Assembly (NCBI GenBank): GCA_902496595.1
Contig: CABVBV010000013.1
Coordinates: 1 to 25,543, forward strand
Origin: an uncultured Eubacteriales bacterium
GTDB taxonomy: Bacteria > Bacillota > Clostridia > Oscillospirales > Oscillospiraceae
Direction: 5' to 3'
Length of the DNA stretch: 25,543 nt
In this document: positions 22,609 through 25,543 of the stretch, one piece after another
Numbering within the stretch: the stretch's first letter is position 1
How the letters are laid out: each line of letters opens with the position of its first letter
Notes under the pieces: generated by a model
Told to the model about the DNA's origin: nothing
Database searches by the model: none
The model's input: only the letters and a program-made list of their open reading frames with translations
Made by a program: the position numbers and the translations under genes

Positions 22609-23523
22609 TCACAGCAACAGCCAAATCATGAGGGGCATAGTCACCGCAGAGAGCACCGTGCCTATGAAGACGCATTCGGAGGCGTAGCCCTCGTCCTTTC
22701 CCGCGTTTATGGCGAACAGCGTGGCGAGCATGGCCGTCGGCGCGGAGGCGAGGATGACTGTGACGCCCAGCAGCAGCTCGTCCGTCACGAACAGCTTCAC
22801 CGCCAGCCAGACCAGCACCGGCGCTATGAGCAGCTTCACCGCTGCGACCACGTACACGCGCCAGTTGCCTGCGACCTTCCTGAGCGGCACCGAGCCCAGG
22901 CTCGTGCCCACGATGAGCATCGACATCGGCACCGTCGCCCCGCTGAGCGTCCCGCAGGCGCTGGAGATGAACTCCGGCACCTCTATCCCGCTCAAAAACA
23001 GCAGCACAGCCGCTATCGAGGCCAGGAGCGGCGGCGAGAGCGCCTGCTTCAAACTCAGGCCTTCCTTGCCGCCTCTCACCGCAGCCATACCCAGCGTATA
23101 CGCCAGAAGATTGAAGGGTATGTTCGATATCGCCGCTATGAAGATGCCGTCCGCGCCGTAGATGGACTCTATTACCGGAAAGCCCAGAAACACCGTGTTC
23201 GCAAAGGTCACTGCAAAAAAGGTGATGCCCTTCCTCTCGCTGCCCGGCCTGAGCACCACGGCCGTGACCCAGCCCAGCGCCGCCAGCACCACAAACATCA
23301 CCACAAAGACCAGAATGGTGAAACCCACGCCCGCTATGTCCATCTCCATGTCCGTATTCATCACCGAATACAGCACGGTGAACACCAAAAGGACGTTCAT
23401 CACCACGCCCGAGGCCCTTCTGTTGAACTCCGGCCCCGTCACGCCCAGCCGGGCACAGACGAAGCCTACAACCATTATGAATACCAATATCCCCATCTGG
23501 GATATGACCTGTGTCATGTCCAT
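22609..23523 (-). CDS. AEC (auxin efflux carrier) family transporter
   Basis: A 304-aa membrane protein with ten hydrophobic segments in a 5+5 arrangement. AEC landmarks are the early FVCARLGVTGPEFNRRAS, the mid NTVFLGFPVIESIYG (the family's N-x-x-F/G-x-P motif) and the late ASAPTAMLATLFAINAG. The family exports or imports small organic anions such as malate; the substrate here is unknown. ATG 23523 has GGGGG nine bases upstream. It lies 18 bases after mgtE and ends in a strong terminator, so it is the last gene of that operon. Confidence 0.9.
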   Translation of the reverse strand: MDMTQVISQMGILVFIMVVGFVCARLGVTGPEFNRRASGVVMNVLLVFTVLYSVMNTDMEMDIAGVGFTILVFVVMFVVLAALGWVTAVVLRPGSERKGITFFAVTFANTVFLGFPVIESIYGADGIFIAAISNIPFNLLAYTLGMAAVRGGKEGLSLKQALSPPLLASIAAVLLFLSGIEVPEFISSACGTLSGATVPMSMLIVGTSLGSVPLRKVAGNWRVYVVAAVKLLIAPVLVWLAVKLFVTDELLLGVTVILASAPTAMLATLFAINAGKDEGYASECVFIGTVLSAVTMPLMIWLLL

Positions 23524-23541
23524 CCAGACGTTCCCCCGTAT

Positions 23542-24930
23542 CTATATGTGCAGCAAAAGTGTCGCAAGGGTGAAGTAAATGAGCAGCGATACGGCGTCCG
23601 TTATCGTCGAGATGAGCGGGCTGGCCATGACCGCGGGGTCAATGCCGATCTTCTCCGCCGCCATGGGCAGCGTGCTGCCCACGGCCTTGGCGAACATTAC
23701 AACAAAGATGAGCGTGATCGAGACCGTAGCCGCCACCAGCACCGTCACCTCTGTGTTGCCCAGCAGCAGCCGGTCGACGACCAGCATTTTCACGAAGTTT
23801 ACCGCCGCGAGCGTCGCGCCGCAGACCACCGCGACCCGTATCTCCTTCCAGACGACCCAGAGTATGTCCTTCGGCTCCGTGTCGCCCAGCGAGAGGCTGC
23901 GGATGACAGCCGTCGAGCTCTGCGAACCTGAGTTGCCGCCCGTGCCCATCAGCATGGGTATGAAGCCCGTCAGCACCGCACACTTCGCCAGCGCGTCCTC
24001 AAAGCCCGTTATTATCATGCTCGTGAAGGTCGCTGAAAGCATCAGGAACATCAGCCATGGTATCCTGCGCTTCCACATCTCCACAACGCCCGTCCTGGAA
24101 TACGGCTTGTCCGAGGGCGCGATACCGGCCATGCGGTCGAAGTCCTCCGTGGCCTCTTCCTGCAGCACGTCGATGACGTCGTCGACCGTTACTATGCCGA
24201 CCAGCCGGCCCTCCTTGTCAACAACAGGAATGGCCAGGAGGTCGTAGTCCGAGATCATCTCCGCCGCGACCACGCGCTCGTCCGTCGTCCGGCAGAAGAT
24301 GACGTTCGTGTCCATGATGTCTTCGATGACGGCCTCGTCATCCGAGAGCAGCAGGTCTTTGACCGTTACCACGCCCTCGAGCTTCCGGTCTGCCGAGGTG
24401 ACGTAGCAGACGTAGATCGTCTCCTTGTCCTCACCGATCCGGCGTATCCTCGCGATCGACTCGCGGACGTTCATGTACTTTTTGAGGTCTACGAACTCAG
24501 CGGTCATGATGCTGCCCGCAGAGTCCTCCGGGTATTTCAAATACTGGTTTATGAGGTTCCTGGTGGCAGGAGTCGCGTTGCGCATGACTCGCTTGACGAT
24601 ATTGGCGGGCAGCTCCTCCATCATGTCGACCGCGTCGTCGACGTACATATCCTCTATGATGAGGGCCAGCTCGGTATCCGTGATGGAGTTGATTATCGTC
24701 TCCTGCTCCGGCGCGTCAAGCTCCGCAAAGACCTCTGCGCCACGCTCTTTTGACAGCAGCCTGAACGCAGTCGCCATGCGCTTGCCGTCTTCCTCGCCAA
24801 GTTCGGTGAGAAATTCGGCTATGTCAAATTCGTTCATCTCCTCCAGCTCGAGCTGGAGCGCTTTCATTTTATGCGCCTCGAACAGTTCCTTCAGATGTTC
24901 CAGGCGGAGCTCGACGCTGTTTTCCTCCAA
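23542..24930 (-). CDS. mgtE: Magnesium transporter MgtE
   Basis: A 462-aa Mg2+ channel/transporter. In order: an N-terminal acidic helical domain (about 1-130), two CBS domains (about 143-265, opening with YPEDSAGSIMT, ending IVTVDDVIDVLQEEATED), the plug-helix region and five membrane segments (about 290-462). The selectivity motif GTGGNSGSQ is at 329-337, and a late IDPAVMASPLIST carries the pore Asp. These match the gated Thermus-type MgtE, which closes when cytoplasmic Mg2+ is high. I read the start as TTG 24930; its ribosome binding site (AGCAGG) is weak, so translation may depend on coupling to ahcY 23 bases upstream. No M-box Mg2+ riboswitch lies in that gap. Confidence 0.94.
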   Translation of the reverse strand: MEENSVELRLEHLKELFEAHKMKALQLELEEMNEFDIAEFLTELGEEDGKRMATAFRLLSKERGAEVFAELDAPEQETIINSITDTELALIIEDMYVDDAVDMMEELPANIVKRVMRNATPATRNLINQYLKYPEDSAGSIMTAEFVDLKKYMNVRESIARIRRIGEDKETIYVCYVTSADRKLEGVVTVKDLLLSDDEAVIEDIMDTNVIFCRTTDERVVAAEMISDYDLLAIPVVDKEGRLVGIVTVDDVIDVLQEEATEDFDRMAGIAPSDKPYSRTGVVEMWKRRIPWLMFLMLSATFTSMIITGFEDALAKCAVLTGFIPMLMGTGGNSGSQSSTAVIRSLSLGDTEPKDILWVVWKEIRVAVVCGATLAAVNFVKMLVVDRLLLGNTEVTVLVAATVSITLIFVVMFAKAVGSTLPMAAEKIGIDPAVMASPLISTITDAVSLLIYFTLATLLLHI

Positions 24931-24953
24931 ACCTGCTCACCGCTTCCAAAAAA

Positions 24954-25543
24954 TCAGATTCCCAGGTACTCCTTCTGGCTCTCGCTCATCTCGTCTATCT
25001 CGACGTTCATGCTCTTGAGTTTCCTTCTCGCCACGGCCTTGTCGATCTCCTCGGGCACCTTGAGCGGGGCGCAGGGCAGGCTGCCCCTGTTCTTCGCCAG
25101 GTACTCCGCCGACAGCGCCTGGATCGCGAAACTCATGTCCATGATCTCCGCCGGATGTCCGTCGCCTGCGGCCAGGTTCACGAGCCTGCCCTCGGCAATT
25201 ACAAATATCGTCTTGCCGTTCGGCAGTTCGTATCCGGTTATGTTGTACCTCGCCTCATAGCTGTTCACGGCGTATTCATTGAGCCCCGCCATATCGATCT
25301 CAACGTCGAAGTGTCCTGCGTTCGTGAGGATCGCGCCGTCTTTCATGAGGTCGAAGTGTTCCTTCGTTATGATGTCGCAGCAGCCGGTGACGGTGCAGAA
25401 GATGTCGCCTATTTTCGCAGCCTCGCGCATGGGCATGACCTCGTAGCCGTCCATGACGGCCTCAAGCGCGTGTACCGGGTCTGGCTCGGTGACGATGACC
25501 TTGGCGCCCAGGCCCGCGGCGCGCATAGCGACGCCCTTGCCGC
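24954..25543 (-). CDS. ahcY: S-adenosylhomocysteine hydrolase, 5' end outside the window
   Basis: The C-terminal 196 or so residues are present; the rest lies beyond the right edge. AhcY splits SAH to adenosine and homocysteine, regenerating the methyl cycle. The visible part starts [20 protein letters not shown], the NAD-binding Rossmann fold, and continues [30 protein letters not shown] and the C-terminal block [20 protein letters not shown]. The protein ends EYLGI, the short form without the C-terminal KPDHYRY tail of eukaryotic enzymes. It is the first visible gene of an ahcY-mgtE-AEC operon. Confidence 0.95.
   Translation of the reverse strand, partial: GKGVAMRAAGLGAKVIVTEPDPVHALEAVMDGYEVMPMREAAKIGDIFCTVTGCCDIITKEHFDLMKDGAILTNAGHFDVEIDMAGLNEYAVNSYEARYNITGYELPNGKTIFVIAEGRLVNLAAGDGHPAEIMDMSFAIQALSAEYLAKNRGSLPCAPLKVPEEIDKAVARRKLKSMNVEIDEMSESQKEYLGI

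Noticed and set aside
22501..23931. A 476-codon plus-strand frame opposite the AEC transporter and mgtE
   Set aside because: The translation is extremely His/Arg-rich, as expected for the complement of hydrophobic membrane genes; both minus-strand genes are well supported.
24931..24953. Possible M-box Mg2+ riboswitch before mgtE
   Set aside because: Only 23 bases separate ahcY and mgtE, far too short.

Overview
The window reads as chromosomal DNA of a GC-rich member of the Clostridia (Bacillota), most like the Oscillospiraceae. This rests on gene content and order: dgt-dnaG-rpoD, a YabM-like flippase next to mazG and hup, potABCD, and PadR-HAAS (DUF1700) cassettes. Strong GGAGG-type ribosome binding sites and frequent GTG/TTG starts fit. 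The assignment is inference, since there is no rRNA or tRNA in the window. No CRISPR array, transposase or prophage gene was seen.

Layout. 1-1519: a partial YceD/DUF177 gene (minus) and an RluA-family pseudouridine synthase (plus) diverge from back-to-back promoters; the synthase transcript may be leaderless. 1520-5643: a potABCD polyamine ABC-transport operon with its own promoter, a long foldable leader and a 22-bp terminator hairpin. 5693-10462: yigZ, then dgt-dnaG-rpoD (dNTP hydrolysis, primase, housekeeping sigma factor), closed by a terminator. 10481-15708: an accessory block entirely on the minus strand. It holds two PadR-HAAS cassettes, each under a near-consensus promoter whose -10 lies inside a dyad. 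Between them lie a condensation-type acyltransferase with a small membrane protein, and a decayed Cys-rich reading frame interrupted only by UGA. 15742-20464: gamma-glutamyltransferase, MOP flippase, mazG and hup (plus). 20500-25543: minus-strand genes, namely an orphan solute-binding lipoprotein with a long propeller-like N-terminal half, and an ahcY-mgtE-AEC transporter operon with a shared terminator; ahcY runs off the right edge.

How the parts work together. Most of the window is housekeeping: RNA modification, replication and transcription, nucleotide sanitation, chromatin, polyamine and Mg2+ uptake, and the SAM cycle. The accessory block at 10.5-15.7 kb looks like an envelope-related regulatory island: two PadR repressors, two HAAS membrane proteins, one secreted protein, one polytopic membrane protein and one acyltransferase. 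The points most worth a second look are that block, the switch-like pot leader, the leaderless pseudouridine synthase, the UGA-interrupted frame, the propeller/solute-binding fusion and a repeat that follows two terminators.
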